Origin: Thermoleophilaceae bacterium
GTDB lineage: Bacteria > Actinomycetota > Thermoleophilia > Solirubrobacterales > Thermoleophilaceae
DNA length: 35,565 bases
Direction of reading: 5' to 3'
Assembly: GCA_013813135.1 (NCBI GenBank)
Contig: JACCSF010000188.1
Coordinates: 1 to 35,565 of the forward strand
Positions 1 through 7,956 of this stretch are shown in pieces (positions within the stretch are counted from its first letter, which is position 1; every line of letters begins with the position of its first letter). The translations under genes were made by a program, and so were the position numbers. Under the pieces are notes generated by a model that searched no databases, was not told the DNA's origin, and saw nothing but the letters and a program-made list of their open reading frames with translations.

Positions 1-1188
1 CTCCAGGGCGCCGCAGGCCACCACCACGCGCGGGGCGCGCACGGTCACGCGCGCGGTGTGCCCGCTCTCGGGGTCGGCGTAGACGGCCTCCACCCCCGCG
101 GCGCGCCCGCCCTCGACGAGCACACGCTCCGCGAAGCAGCGCACGATCACCTCGGCGCCGTGCTCGCGCGCGTCCGCGAGGTAGGTGCGGGCCGTGGAGA
201 GCTTGGCGCCGGAGCGGTCGCCGAACCCGATCAGGCCGGCCGTGTCCGCCGAGTAGCGGGACTCGTCGATGTTGCGGGTGATCGTCTTGAACGACCAGCC
301 CAAACGGTCCGCGCCCGCCTTCATGCGCGCCTGGGTCCCGTTCAGGTCCGAGCACCGGTCGTTCACCGAGAGGCGCTTCCACACCGCGTCGAGGTGGCGG
401 TCGAACTCGGGGCCGTCGAGGCCCTCGAGCCCGTGCTCGCGCGCCCACTGCTCGCGCACCCACGGCTTCGTGCGCAGGCAGTTGGTCCAGTTGATCGTGG
501 TGCCGCCGCCGTATCCGGAACCGGCGTAGAGCGACACGTTCATGTCGGCGGTCGGGTTGGGCCCGCCGCGCCAGTAGAGGTTCTGGTAGGCCCACAGCTC
601 GTACTGGTTGAACTCCGACTCGTCGAAGAGCCCGCCCGCGTCGAGCACGATCACCCGCTGGCCCGCCTCGGCGAGCGCCGCCGCGATCACGCCGCCGCCG
701 GCGCCAGAGCCGACCACGATGGCGTCCGCCTCGTAGGCGTCCTCGTCGCGGTCCGGCACTAGCGGGGCCACCGAGCGCGCCTGGGGCTCCGACGGCGCGC
801 CCGGTCCCGGGTAGCCGAACTCAGACCAGAACGCGTTCACTCCCGTTTGCGGGTCCGGCATGCCGTAGGCGAAGAAGAGCGACAGGCCGACGAGCGCCTG
901 CGCGCCTGCGCGCGCCTCCGGCCCGAGGGCGGCGAGGTTGCGCAGCAGCTGCTCGCGCGAGCGCTGCGAGGCGCCCAGGAAGCCCATTTCGGCGAGCCCG
1001 AGCGCGAGCCGGCCGAGGCCTTCGCGCTGAAGGTCGGGCATCTGCGCGAGCGCCTGCGCGACCCCCTCGTGGGCACCCATCTCGCTGCCCGAGCGCGCCC
1101 AGAACCCGTGCGGGTCATCGGGCCGGTCGATGCGGGGCACCACCGTGTCCGCGATCGCTCGCAGGACCTCACGTTGGGTGTCGTTCAT
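1..1188 (-). CDS. GMC-family flavin oxidoreductase, long-chain alcohol oxidase-like (3' part outside window)
   Basis: This open frame of 396 codons runs off the left edge, so the C-terminal GMC domain is missing. The first ~150 residues are a helical N-terminal region. An FAD-binding Rossmann motif VVGSGAGGG follows at about residues 158-166, and the GMC signature GSGYGGGTTINW at about 223-234. A helical extension before the GMC core is typical of fatty-alcohol oxidases, so oxidation of a long-chain alcohol with FAD is likely; the substrate is inference. The ATG is preceded at seven bases by GGAGG (1196-1200). It is divergent from a TetR regulator gene with an inverted repeat between them, suggesting control by that regulator. 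Other GMC enzymes (choline or sugar oxidase-like) cannot be excluded without the C-terminus. Confidence 0.85.
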   Translation of the reverse strand, partial: MNDTQREVLRAIADTVVPRIDRPDDPHGFWARSGSEMGAHEGVAQALAQMPDLQREGLGRLALGLAEMGFLGASQRSREQLLRNLAALGPEARAGAQALVGLSLFFAYGMPDPQTGVNAFWSEFGYPGPGAPSEPQARSVAPLVPDRDEDAYEADAIVVGSGAGGGVIAAALAEAGQRVIVLDAGGLFDESEFNQYELWAYQNLYWRGGPNPTADMNVSLYAGSGYGGGTTINWTNCLRTKPWVREQWAREHGLEGLDGPEFDRHLDAVWKRLSVNDRCSDLNGTQARMKAGADRLGWSFKTITRNIDESRYSADTAGLIGFGDRSGAKLSTARTYLADAREHGAEVIVRCFAERVLVEGGRAAGVEAVYADPESGHTARVTVRAPRVVVACGALE

Positions 1189-1285
1189 CCACTTACCTCC
1201 CTCTGCTGGGCCGCAAGGACCCCGGCTCGGCCGGGTGCGCGCGGTCCGCTCAAGTGCCGGCAGCCTATTGTCGCGCCTCCGGACG

Positions 1286-1302
1286 GTCAACAGTGCGTTG
1301 AT
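1286..1302. promoter_or_regulatory. candidate TetR operator (imperfect inverted repeat)
   Basis: GTCAAC and GTTGAT arms are separated by AGTGC, giving an imperfect 17-base palindrome with five of six arm positions matching. It lies in the 144-base gap between the divergent GMC oxidoreductase and TetR genes, 30 bases before the TetR start. Position and symmetry fit an operator controlling both genes; binding is inferred. Confidence 0.4.
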
Positions 1303-1332
1303 TTTTCTCGCCTCCCTGTCTAGGTTGGCGCG

Positions 1333-1948
1333 ATGGACGCCGGGCCCGCTCGCAGGCGCCGGCCGAGCAAGGGCGATCTCAAGGAACGGGCCATCCTGAC
1401 CACCTGCGAGCGCCTGCTCGGCGACAAGGCACTGCGCGAGATCGGGGTCGACGAGCTGGCGGCGGGCGCCGGCATCTCGCGGCCGAGCTTCTACTTCTAC
1501 TTCGAGTCTAAGACCGCCGTGCTGCGCGCGCTGGTCGAGCGGCTGGCCGACGAGATGTACGCCGAGGCGGAGAGCTGGCTCGAGCGTGAGGACGACTCTC
1601 CGGAGGTGACGGTGTCGCGGTCGATCGGGGCGGCCGCCCAGCAGTGGCGCGAGCACGGCCCCGTCCTGCGTGCCGCGGTCCAGACCTGGGGTTCGGTTCC
1701 CGAGCTGCGGGCTGTCTGGGAGGACGTCGTGCGCCGCTTCGTCGAGCAGTCTGCCGCCCGCATCACCGACGAGCGCTCCTGTGGTGCCGCGCCGCCGGGG
1801 CCCGAGCCCGAGGCGCTCGCCAAGGCCCTGATCTGGATGAACGAGCGCTGCTTCTACACGAACTCGCTGGGAGCGGATCCATCGCTGGCAGACGCCGAGT
1901 TGGTGCCCACGCTCACGGCGATCTGGCTGCGCTCGATCTACGCGAGCG

Positions 1949-1971
<23 letters not shown>
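1333..1971 (+). CDS. TetR/AcrR-family transcriptional regulator
   Basis: This 212-residue protein is of normal length for a TetR repressor. A basic N-terminus is followed by the TetR helix-turn-helix at about residues 20-66, including [19 protein letters not shown], which is close to the family signature seen in EthR-like proteins. The remaining ~145 residues are the variable ligand-binding/dimerisation domain, with many Trp and Phe residues suggesting a hydrophobic ligand. It is divergent from the GMC oxidoreductase, so a fatty alcohol, aldehyde or acyl derivative is a plausible inducer (inference). Its 3' end overlaps the convergent dtd gene by 23 bases. There is no strong Shine-Dalgarno before the ATG. 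Confidence 0.85.
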
Positions 1972-2370
<399 letters not shown>

Positions 2371-2371
<1 letters not shown>

Positions 2372-2778
2372 TAGCCGAGAGCGTCGGCGAGCATGTTGCG
2401 TTGTGTCGGGCGAGCCGCTTCGTAGCGGGCCCTGCCCTCGTCGGTCAGGCAGGCGAAGATGCCGCGGCGGTCCGCCGAGCAGATCGCTCGGGTGACCAGG
2501 CCTTCGGCCTCGAGCCGCCCGATCAGCCGCGACAGGGCGCTTTGGCTGAGATAGACGGAGTCGGCCAGCTCCTGCATGCGGTGCTGGCCCTTGTCGGGCG
2601 CCGCCAGGCGGTCGAGCACCTCGAACTCGCTGACTCCCAGGCCGTGCTCGTCCTGGAGGACGCGTTCGAGCGCACAGGTGACGCGTGCGTGCCGGTCGAG
2701 CAGGTCGCGCCAACTCTCGACGAGGGCCTCGTCGGGCGCCGCCCGCTTCGGGGCCCGCTCCTGTCCGGGTGCGGTCAT
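2371..2778 (-). CDS. MarR-family transcriptional regulator
   Basis: About 135 residues with the MarR winged helix. [14 protein letters not shown] begins the DNA-binding domain, [19 protein letters not shown] is the recognition helix, and [14 protein letters not shown] is the wing and following helix. MarR proteins bind as dimers to inverted repeats and often respond to phenolic or hydrophobic drugs. The gene is divergent from a DHA2-type efflux pump, with a 7-base inverted repeat between them, so repression of the pump and itself is the likely role. ATG at 2790 is an alternative in-frame start. I prefer 2778 because a TAAAAT box (2789-2794) overlaps the upstream ATG. The stop overlaps the dtd start. 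Confidence 0.88.
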
Positions 2779-2827
2779 GACGGGCGCCATTTTAGCAGGA
2801 TCTCGAAAATATTGCGCTTAACAAAAG

Positions 2828-2854
2828 ATGCACGTAAAAACCTTGCGCGTGCAT
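2828..2854. promoter_or_regulatory. inverted repeat between marR-type gene and efflux gene
   Basis: Perfect 7-base arms ATGCACG (2828-2834) and CGTGCAT (2848-2854) are separated by 13 bases, within an AT-richer stretch. A possible -10 (TACTCT, 2856-2861) follows and lies eight bases before the efflux ATG. The arrangement suits a MarR-type operator blocking the pump promoter. This is inferred from position and symmetry. Confidence 0.45.
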
Positions 2855-2869
2855 GTACTCTCATCGGCC

Positions 2870-4387
2870 ATGTCTGCTTCAACGTCTTCTGCTTCCACGT
2901 CCCCCGACGCAGGCCTCCACTGGGACGCGCGCCTCTGGGGTGCGCTCGTGGTGCTCTGCGGTGTCCTGTTCCTCGACGGGCTCGACGTCTCGATGGTCGG
3001 CGTCGCGCTTCCCTCTATCGGTTCCGATCTCGACCTCTCGACCTCCTCCCTGCAGTGGGTGGTCTCGGGCTACGTGCTCGGCTACGGCGGCCTGCTGCTG
3101 CTCGGTGGGCGCTTCGCCGACCTGCTCGGCCGCCGCCGGGTGCTGCTGAGCGCCCTCGCCGTCTTCACGGTTGCGTCGATCCTCGGCGGGATGGTCGACG
3201 ACGGCACCCTGCTGATCGCCACGCGGTTTTTCAAGGGCGCCGCCGCGGCGTTCACAGCGCCGGCGAGCCTCTCGATCATCACCACGACGTTCGAGGAGGG
3301 GCCGGCGCGCAACCGTGCGCTCAGCATCTACACCGCGTGCGGCGCCAGCGGCTTCTCGCTCGGTCTCGTCTTCGGCGGCCTGATGACCGAGCTGGGCTGG
3401 CGCTGGAGCTTCCTGCTCCCTGTCCCGGTCGCGATCGCGTTGCTGATCGTGGCGCCGCGCGTACTCCCCAAGGACGCGCCGATAGCCGGCGTGCGGCGCA
3501 GGTTCGATCTCGCGGGCGCGGTAACGCTCACCGCGGGGATGCTGCTGCTCGTGCGCACGGTCGTCGAGGCGCCCGACGCGGGCTGGGACGATCCTGCCAC
3601 GCCCGGCGGGCTGATCCTGTCGGCGCTCCTGCTTGCCGCCTTCGTGGCGATCGAGCGGCGCTCCGCGCATCCGCTCGTGCGGCTCGGCATCCTGCGCTCC
3701 GCGCCGCTGGTGCGGGCCAACCTGGGGATGGCGAGCGTCTTCGGCGCCTACGTCGGCTTCCAGTTCGTCGGCACCCTGTACCTGCAGTCGCTGCTCGGCT
3801 GGTCGCCGCTGGAGACCGCGCTCGCGTTCCTGCCCGGGGGCCTGATCGTCGCTTTCGGATCGCCGCGTCTAGGTCCCCTGGTGGACCGCTTCGGCACCGG
3901 GCGGCTGATCCTGGTCGGCTCGCTGGCCTTCGTGGTCGGCTACGGGCTGTTCCTGCGGATCGGGGACTCGTTCTCGTACGTCGGGCTGTTTCTGCCGACG
4001 ATGCTGCTGATCGGCATCGGCTTCGCGCTCTGCTTCCCGGCTCTGAACATGCAGGCGACGGCAGGCGTGGCCGACCACGAGCAGGGTCTTGCGTCCGGCC
4101 TGGTCAACACCTCGTTCCAGGTGGGCGGCGCGCTCGGCCTGGCGATCGTGACCGCCGTGGTCAGCGCCAACACGGGCACGGCCACGGACGCCGCCTCGAT
4201 GCTGGACGGCTTCCGGCCGGCGATCGCGGTCGTTACGGGCGTGGCGGCGCTGGGGGTGGCGGTGGCGCTGGCCGGATCGCCGCGGTTCTCGCGGGTGGGT
4301 CGGCTCGAGCCCGCGGTGGTGGAGCCTGGTACTGAGGCGGTGCCCGAGGGGCTGCCTGAGGAGGTTGCCGGGCGCGAGGCTGCTTGA
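2870..4387 (+). CDS. MFS drug/proton antiporter, DHA2 (EmrB/QacA) family
   Basis: About 505 residues with the 14-helix layout of DHA2 exporters. Helix 1 contains FLDGLDVSMVGVALPSIG, in which the acidic residue and VALPSI pattern are typical of EmrB/QacA. SLQWVVSGYVLGYGGLLLLGGR leads into the loop 2-3 motif GGRFADLLGRRRV. It likely exports hydrophobic drugs across the cytoplasmic membrane using the proton gradient. An upstream in-frame ATG at 2828 lies inside the inverted repeat, so 2870 is the better start. It is divergent from the MarR regulator. The C-terminal ~30 residues are a soluble Glu- and Pro-rich tail. Confidence 0.9.
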   Translation: MSASTSSASTSPDAGLHWDARLWGALVVLCGVLFLDGLDVSMVGVALPSIGSDLDLSTSSLQWVVSGYVLGYGGLLLLGGRFADLLGRRRVLLSALAVFTVASILGGMVDDGTLLIATRFFKGAAAAFTAPASLSIITTTFEEGPARNRALSIYTACGASGFSLGLVFGGLMTELGWRWSFLLPVPVAIALLIVAPRVLPKDAPIAGVRRRFDLAGAVTLTAGMLLLVRTVVEAPDAGWDDPATPGGLILSALLLAAFVAIERRSAHPLVRLGILRSAPLVRANLGMASVFGAYVGFQFVGTLYLQSLLGWSPLETALAFLPGGLIVAFGSPRLGPLVDRFGTGRLILVGSLAFVVGYGLFLRIGDSFSYVGLFLPTMLLIGIGFALCFPALNMQATAGVADHEQGLASGLVNTSFQVGGALGLAIVTAVVSANTGTATDAASMLDGFRPAIAVVTGVAALGVAVALAGSPRFSRVGRLEPAVVEPGTEAVPEGLPEEVAGREAA

Positions 4388-4424
4388 CCGCGGCCATCAA
4401 GGCCGCTCGTCCCTTGCTGCCACC

Positions 4425-4832
4425 ATGCCGCCCATGGCGGCGGTCGACGCGGTCCAGAGCTATGTGAGCGAGCTGCCCGCGCTGCGCGCGCGGCGGCTCG
4501 CTCACGGCGAGTGGGGCATCACCGTGCCGGGCGACGAGCTCGACGGCGAGCCGCTCGACGTCGGCCTGCGCGTCGCGGACGGCCTGCTGCGCGCCCAGGC
4601 CGTGGCGCTGCACGAAGCCGGCGACCTCGACCCCTGGATGCTGCTCTGGTGGAACCGCCAGACGCGCATGGTGCGCTTCGGCTGCACGCGCTCCCGCGAC
4701 CTATGGGTCCACGCGGACCTGCCGGCGGCGTGCGTGGACGAGCCGGCGGTGGACCGCCTGCTCGGACTGCTGGTCGAGGCGGTCGTGGCGCTGCGCGGCC
4801 ACGCCGGGCAAGCCAGGGCCGCCTCATCCTGA
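4425..4832 (+). CDS. uncharacterised small protein, possibly YbjN-like
   Basis: About 135 residues with no signal peptide or membrane segment. Alternating strands and helices include WMLLWWNRQTRMVRFGCT in the middle, followed by DLWVHADLP and a C-terminal amphipathic helix. This weakly resembles the YbjN/secretion-chaperone fold (strand-rich middle, helical ends), but I do not recognise the family with confidence. ATG at 4434 is an equally possible start; neither has a clear Shine-Dalgarno. The gene lies 37 bases after the efflux gene on the same strand and may be read through from it. It ends 11 bases from the convergent TPR gene. Confidence 0.6.
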   Translation: MPPMAAVDAVQSYVSELPALRARRLAHGEWGITVPGDELDGEPLDVGLRVADGLLRAQAVALHEAGDLDPWMLLWWNRQTRMVRFGCTRSRDLWVHADLPAACVDEPAVDRLLGLLVEAVVALRGHAGQARAASS

Positions 4833-4848
4833 GTGTGGTTGGCTCAGG
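4828..4848. terminator. weak stem-loop between convergent genes
   Basis: CCTGAG (4828-4833) and CTCAGG (4843-4848) form a 6-base stem with a 9-base loop. The stem contains the stop codons of both convergent genes. There is no T-tract on either side, so it is at most a weak bidirectional terminator or 3'-end stabiliser. Confidence 0.3.
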
Positions 4849-5221
4849 CCGTGCGCAGCCGGTTGCTGAACGCCTGGTAGTCCTTGCGGTCCGGCCGCAT
4901 GTTCGCCGCCAGCGCCGCGTGGCGGCGGGCTTCGGCGGTGCGGCCCGTGTTCGCGAGTGAGCGGCCCAGGCAGAAGTGGGCGTAGTCGTTGACCGGGTGG
5001 CGCTCCACGACGGCGGCGAACTCCTCGGCCGCCTGCTCGAAGCGGCGCGAACGGAAGTACGCGCGCCCGAGCGCCTCGCGGATCGAGCTCTTGTCGGGCT
5101 CCAGCGAGCGGGCCCGTTCGAGCGGGATCGCAGCGGCCGCGAAGTCGCCCGCTTCGAGTAGCTCGCTGCCCTTGCGAAACAGCTCGTACGCGTCCTGGTC
5201 CTGTCGGTCTTCGATGCTCAT
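4844..5221 (-). CDS. tetratricopeptide (TPR) repeat protein
   Basis: This 125-residue soluble protein consists almost wholly of about three TPR units. A first repeat is around AYELFRKGSELLEAGDFAAA, a second around IREALGRAYFRSRRFEQAA, and a third around YAHFCLGRSLANTGRTAEA. TPRs bind partner peptides; the partner is unknown. The ATG overlaps the coaBC stop in an ATGA junction, so it is the last gene of the mihF-gmk-rpoZ-coaBC operon. In Streptomyces and Mycobacterium the gene after coaBC is metK, so this gene occupies an unexpected position. Confidence 0.88.
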   Translation of the reverse strand: MSIEDRQDQDAYELFRKGSELLEAGDFAAAAIPLERARSLEPDKSSIREALGRAYFRSRRFEQAAEEFAAVVERHPVNDYAHFCLGRSLANTGRTAEARRHAALAANMRPDRKDYQAFSNRLRTA

Positions 5222-6486
5222 AATTCGCCCTCAACGGTACTCGCGTCAGGTGAGGTTGTCCTTAGGCGTTCGACCGCATCGAGGATGGCCGCCGCGACGC
5301 TCTCCTTGGACCCCAGCGCAACGTGCCGCTCCGCGTCCGAGGTCACGATCGTGACCTCGTTGTCGGGGGCGTCGAAGCCGACCTCGGCGCGCGAGATGTC
5401 GTTCACGACCACCGCGTCCAGGCCCTTGCGCTCCAGTTTGGCCCGGCCCCGCTCCACGGCGCCTGCGCCGTGCTCGGCGGCGAAGCCGACCAGGGTCTGC
5501 CCGGGCGCCCGCTGAGCCGCCAGCGCGGCGAGCACGTCCTCGGTGGGCTCCAGCGCCAGGGCGAGCCCGTCACGACCCGACTTGCTGATCTTCTCGTCGA
5601 GCGCCTCGCTCGGGCGGAAATCCGCGACCGCGGCCGCCATCAGCAAGACGTCGGCGTCGGCGAAGGCAGCCCGGGTGGCCTCGAGCAGCTCGGCGGCCGT
5701 CTCAACCTCGATCAGCCGAACGCCGGCGGGAGCCGGGAGCGTCACGTTGGCCGCGACCAGCGTCACCTCCGCTCCACGCCGGGCCGCCTGGCCAGCGAGC
5801 GCGAGCCCCATGCGCCCGGACGACCGGTTGCCCACGTAGCGAACCGAGTCGATCGGCTCACGGGTCCCGCCGGCGCTTACCAGCACGTGCAGGCCGTCCA
5901 TCGGCCCGCCCGCCTTGCCGAGCAGCCCCTCGAGGGTCTCGAGGATCAGGGCCGGGTCCGCGAGCCGCCCCACTCCCCGCTCCCCGCGCGAGGCCAGCCG
6001 CCCGGTATCGGGCTCGACGATCGTGGCGCCGCGCGCCCGCAGCACGGCGAGGTTGTCCCGCGTGGCCGGGTGCTCGTACATGTGGTTGTTCATCGCCGGC
6101 GCCACCACGAGCGGAGCGGTGCACGCCAGCGCCGCGCTCGTCAGCAGGTTGTCGGCGAGCCCGTGCGCGAGCTTGGCCAGCGTGTTGGCCGACGCCGGCG
6201 CCACGCAGAACAGGTCGGCCTGGCGCACCAGCTCGAGGTGCGAGATCGGGTCGTGCGAGGGGGCCGGGTCGCCGGGGTAGGCGCCGCGTGCGGGATCGCG
6301 TTCGAACTCCTCGACCAGCACGGGTGCGCCGGTCACGCCCTCGAAGGTCGCGCGCCCTACGAACTGCAGGCTCGCGGGCGTCTGGACCACGCGCACGGCG
6401 TGGCCGGCGCCGGTGGCGAGGCGGACCAGTTCCACTGCCTTGTACGCGGCGATCCCGCCGGAAACGCCGACCAGGATTCGTGCCAC
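5218..6486 (-). CDS. coaBC: bifunctional phosphopantothenoylcysteine decarboxylase / phosphopantothenate-cysteine ligase
   Basis: 422 residues, normal for CoaBC (Dfp), which performs two successive steps of coenzyme A synthesis. The N-terminal flavoprotein (CoaC) domain, ~1-185, shows GVSGGIAAYKAVEL, the histidine of PISHLELVRQADLF, ADLFCVAPASANTLAKLA, and the substrate-clamp PAMNNHMYEHPA. The CoaB domain, ~195-410, shows VSAGGTREPIDSVRYVGN with RSSGRMG and the nucleotide/substrate segment DEKISKSG. The GTG start at 6486 has AGGAAGG about eight bases upstream. It lies 57 bases downstream of rpoZ, with a perfect hairpin in the gap, and overlaps the TPR gene downstream. Confidence 0.97.
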   Translation of the reverse strand: MARILVGVSGGIAAYKAVELVRLATGAGHAVRVVQTPASLQFVGRATFEGVTGAPVLVEEFERDPARGAYPGDPAPSHDPISHLELVRQADLFCVAPASANTLAKLAHGLADNLLTSAALACTAPLVVAPAMNNHMYEHPATRDNLAVLRARGATIVEPDTGRLASRGERGVGRLADPALILETLEGLLGKAGGPMDGLHVLVSAGGTREPIDSVRYVGNRSSGRMGLALAGQAARRGAEVTLVAANVTLPAPAGVRLIEVETAAELLEATRAAFADADVLLMAAAVADFRPSEALDEKISKSGRDGLALALEPTEDVLAALAAQRAPGQTLVGFAAEHGAGAVERGRAKLERKGLDAVVVNDISRAEVGFDAPDNEVTIVTSDAERHVALGSKESVAAAILDAVERLRTTSPDASTVEGEL

Positions 6487-6509
6487 GCTGACCGCCTTCC
6501 TAGCGCGAA

Positions 6510-6530
6510 GCAGCCGGCTTGGCCGGCTGC
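6510..6530 (-). other. perfect 9-bp RNA hairpin between rpoZ and coaBC
   Basis: GCAGCCGGC and GCCGGCTGC pair perfectly around a 3-base loop in the 57-base rpoZ-coaBC gap. No U-run follows, so it is not a classical intrinsic terminator. An mRNA stability or processing element separating rpoZ and coaBC expression is possible. Confidence 0.45.
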
Positions 6531-6543
6531 GCAGCGAATCCCA

Positions 6544-6771
6544 TCAGCGGTACCGGTACTTGATCTTCCCGGCGGCGACTTCCTCGAGCGCGATCTTCAG
6601 GTAGTTCTTCGAGCCCGTCTCCACCATCGGAGGCGGGTACTCGTCGAAGGTTCCCTCGCCGAGGTTGTGGTAGTAGGAGTTGATCTGCCGTGCCCGCTTG
6701 GCGGCGACCAGAACGACCGCGTAGTGCGAGTCGACCTGTTCGAGAAGTTTGTCTAGGCGGGGTTTGATCAC
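6544..6771 (-). CDS. rpoZ: RNA polymerase omega subunit
   Basis: 75 residues. Omega assists assembly of the beta' subunit into RNA polymerase. The conserved core VLVAAKRARQINSYYH is present, preceded by the usual RLDKLLEQVDSHYA segment. C-terminal NYLKIALEEVAAGKIKY matches the actinobacterial omega tail. The start is GTG at 6771, overlapping the gmk stop in a GTGA junction, so translation is coupled to guanylate kinase. Neighbours mihF-gmk upstream and coaBC downstream are the conserved actinobacterial context. Confidence 0.96.
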   Translation of the reverse strand: MIKPRLDKLLEQVDSHYAVVLVAAKRARQINSYYHNLGEGTFDEYPPPMVETGSKNYLKIALEEVAAGKIKYRYR

Positions 6772-7319
6772 AGCGGTGACATGGTAGCGGCAAGTTTGCT
6801 CAGCTCCTGCAGAGCGCGCTGCAGATCGTCGTTGACGATGCGGTGGTCGAACTCGCCGGCGGCCGCCAATTCGTCACGCGCGGCCGCGAGGCGGCGCTCG
6901 ATCTGCTCCGGGCGGTCCGACGCGCGCGCCGCAAGGCGGCGCTCGAGATCCTCGAACGAGGGCGGCTCGATGAAGATGAGCTTCGCCTCTGGCAGCGCGT
7001 CGCGCACCTGGCGCGCGCCCTGTACGTCGATCTCCAGCACGATCCCGCCTGCGGGGCGCTTGAGCTCGCTTGTCAGCGTTCCATAGCGGTTTGCCGCGTA
7101 TTCGGCGTGCTCGACGAACTCGCCGGCGGCCACTCGCCGCTCGAAGTCCTCCTCGCCCAGGAAGTGGTAGTCGACGCCGTTGACCTCACCCTCGCGCGGC
7201 CTGCGCGTAGTGGCCGAGACCGCCAGCTCCAGCCCCGGCACGCGCTCCAGGAGGCCCTTGATCAGCGTGCCCTTGCCGACACCGGAGGGACCGGTGATGA
7301 CCAGGATCGGGGCGGTCAC
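6768..7319 (-). CDS. gmk: guanylate kinase
   Basis: 183 residues. It phosphorylates GMP or dGMP to the diphosphate using ATP. The P-loop GPSGVGKGTL lies at residues 10-19. The GMP-binding region has TTRRPREGEVNGVDYHFL. The lid and base-recognition region includes VLEIDVQGARQV and FIEPPSFEDLERRL with downstream arginines (RASDRPEQIERRL). Start is GTG four bases after the mihF stop; the stop overlaps rpoZ. Length and motifs are typical. Confidence 0.97.
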   Translation of the reverse strand: MTAPILVITGPSGVGKGTLIKGLLERVPGLELAVSATTRRPREGEVNGVDYHFLGEEDFERRVAAGEFVEHAEYAANRYGTLTSELKRPAGGIVLEIDVQGARQVRDALPEAKLIFIEPPSFEDLERRLAARASDRPEQIERRLAAARDELAAAGEFDHRIVNDDLQRALQELSKLAATMSPL

Positions 7320-7323
7320 TCGC

Positions 7324-7674
7324 CTAGCGGCGCAGGAAGGAGACGAGCTCGTTGCGCTGGCGCTCTGACAGCCCGCCGATCGTCTTGCTCGGCGAGATGC
7401 GGCAGTGCGTGAGGATGCGATTCACCTTCACGCGCCCGTATTTTGGGACCGCGAGCAGCAGGTCGAAGACCTTCGCGGTGAGCAGATACTCGGGCGGGTC
7501 CAGGAGCAGGCCGTGAATCTGGGCGCGGCCGGCTTTCAGGTCGCGCTTCAAGCGGGCGCGCCGCGTGCGGATCTCGTTCGCACGCTTCAGAGCGTCCATT
7601 CGCTGTGTAAGCGAGCGCTCTGGAGCCAGCCCGGCCGACTGAGTTTTGGCGGGCGTCTGGGGGGCGGCCGGCAT
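7324..7674 (-). CDS. mihF: integration host factor, actinobacterial type
   Basis: About 116 residues. This nucleoid-associated DNA-binding protein is specific to Actinobacteria (mIHF/sIHF) and unrelated to proteobacterial IHF. The conserved core runs from ALKRANEIRTRRARLKRDLK through LLLDPPEYLLTAKVFDLLL to the helix-two-turn-helix and tail GRVKVNRILTHCRISPSKT and GLSERQRNELVSFL. ATG at 7674 is chosen because a promoter-like -35/-10 pair ends eight bases upstream. An upstream in-frame start would lie inside that promoter. The Ala/Pro/Thr-rich N-terminus is slightly longer than usual. It is the first gene of the operon with gmk, rpoZ, coaBC and the TPR gene. Confidence 0.95.
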   Translation of the reverse strand: MPAAPQTPAKTQSAGLAPERSLTQRMDALKRANEIRTRRARLKRDLKAGRAQIHGLLLDPPEYLLTAKVFDLLLAVPKYGRVKVNRILTHCRISPSKTIGGLSERQRNELVSFLRR

Positions 7675-7682
7675 GGGCGGCG

Positions 7683-7711
7683 ATAGTACACGCTGAAGCC
7701 GGGGAGTCCAA
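7683..7711 (-). promoter_or_regulatory. promoter of the mihF-gmk-rpoZ-coaBC operon, probably leaderless
   Basis: TTGGAC (7706-7711) and TACTAT (7683-7688) are separated by exactly 17 bases. TACTAT ends eight bases before the mihF ATG and no Shine-Dalgarno lies between them. A transcript would begin at or within one or two bases of the ATG. Leaderless transcripts are common in Actinobacteria. Confidence 0.6.
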
Positions 7712-7956
7712 CGCTCCAGACGCAAAAAACGCGCGAATTCAGCTGGACCTCGACCTTAGCTTTAGGCTGGTTAGGGGAACTTGAGCGTATTGTCATCTTT
7801 TGCAGGGCTTTTCAGACGGGGTGGGTTGACGTAACCGTGAGCGGGCAAAGAAGTTCCCGCATCTTCCGGTGAAACGACGGTAGCCCGTCCCCCGGATGGG
7901 GCGGCGGGACGTTCCCGCTGGGGACCGGGGCCTGTGTGACGTCCCCCTGCCGTGCC
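7712..7956 (-). terminator. intergenic region with hairpins after pyrD
   Basis: This 245-base gap between pyrD and mihF contains no convincing gene. It has a perfect hairpin with arms GCGGGA/TCCCGC and a 3-base loop (7904-7918). A second, weaker stem GCGGG/CCCGC lies at 7841-7860, and a C4/G4 stem around 7888-7901. GTTCCCGC occurs in both main hairpins (7853-7860 and 7911-7918). No long T-tract follows. The hairpins may end or protect the pyr transcript. In Streptomyces and Mycobacterium this position holds pyrF. Confidence 0.35.

Noticed and set aside
2401-4335. Long plus-strand frame of 644 codons overlapping the MarR and exporter genes
   Set aside because: It is a shadow frame in high-GC DNA. 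The translation is Arg/Pro/Ala-rich with no domains, while the overlapping MarR and MFS frames have clear family motifs.
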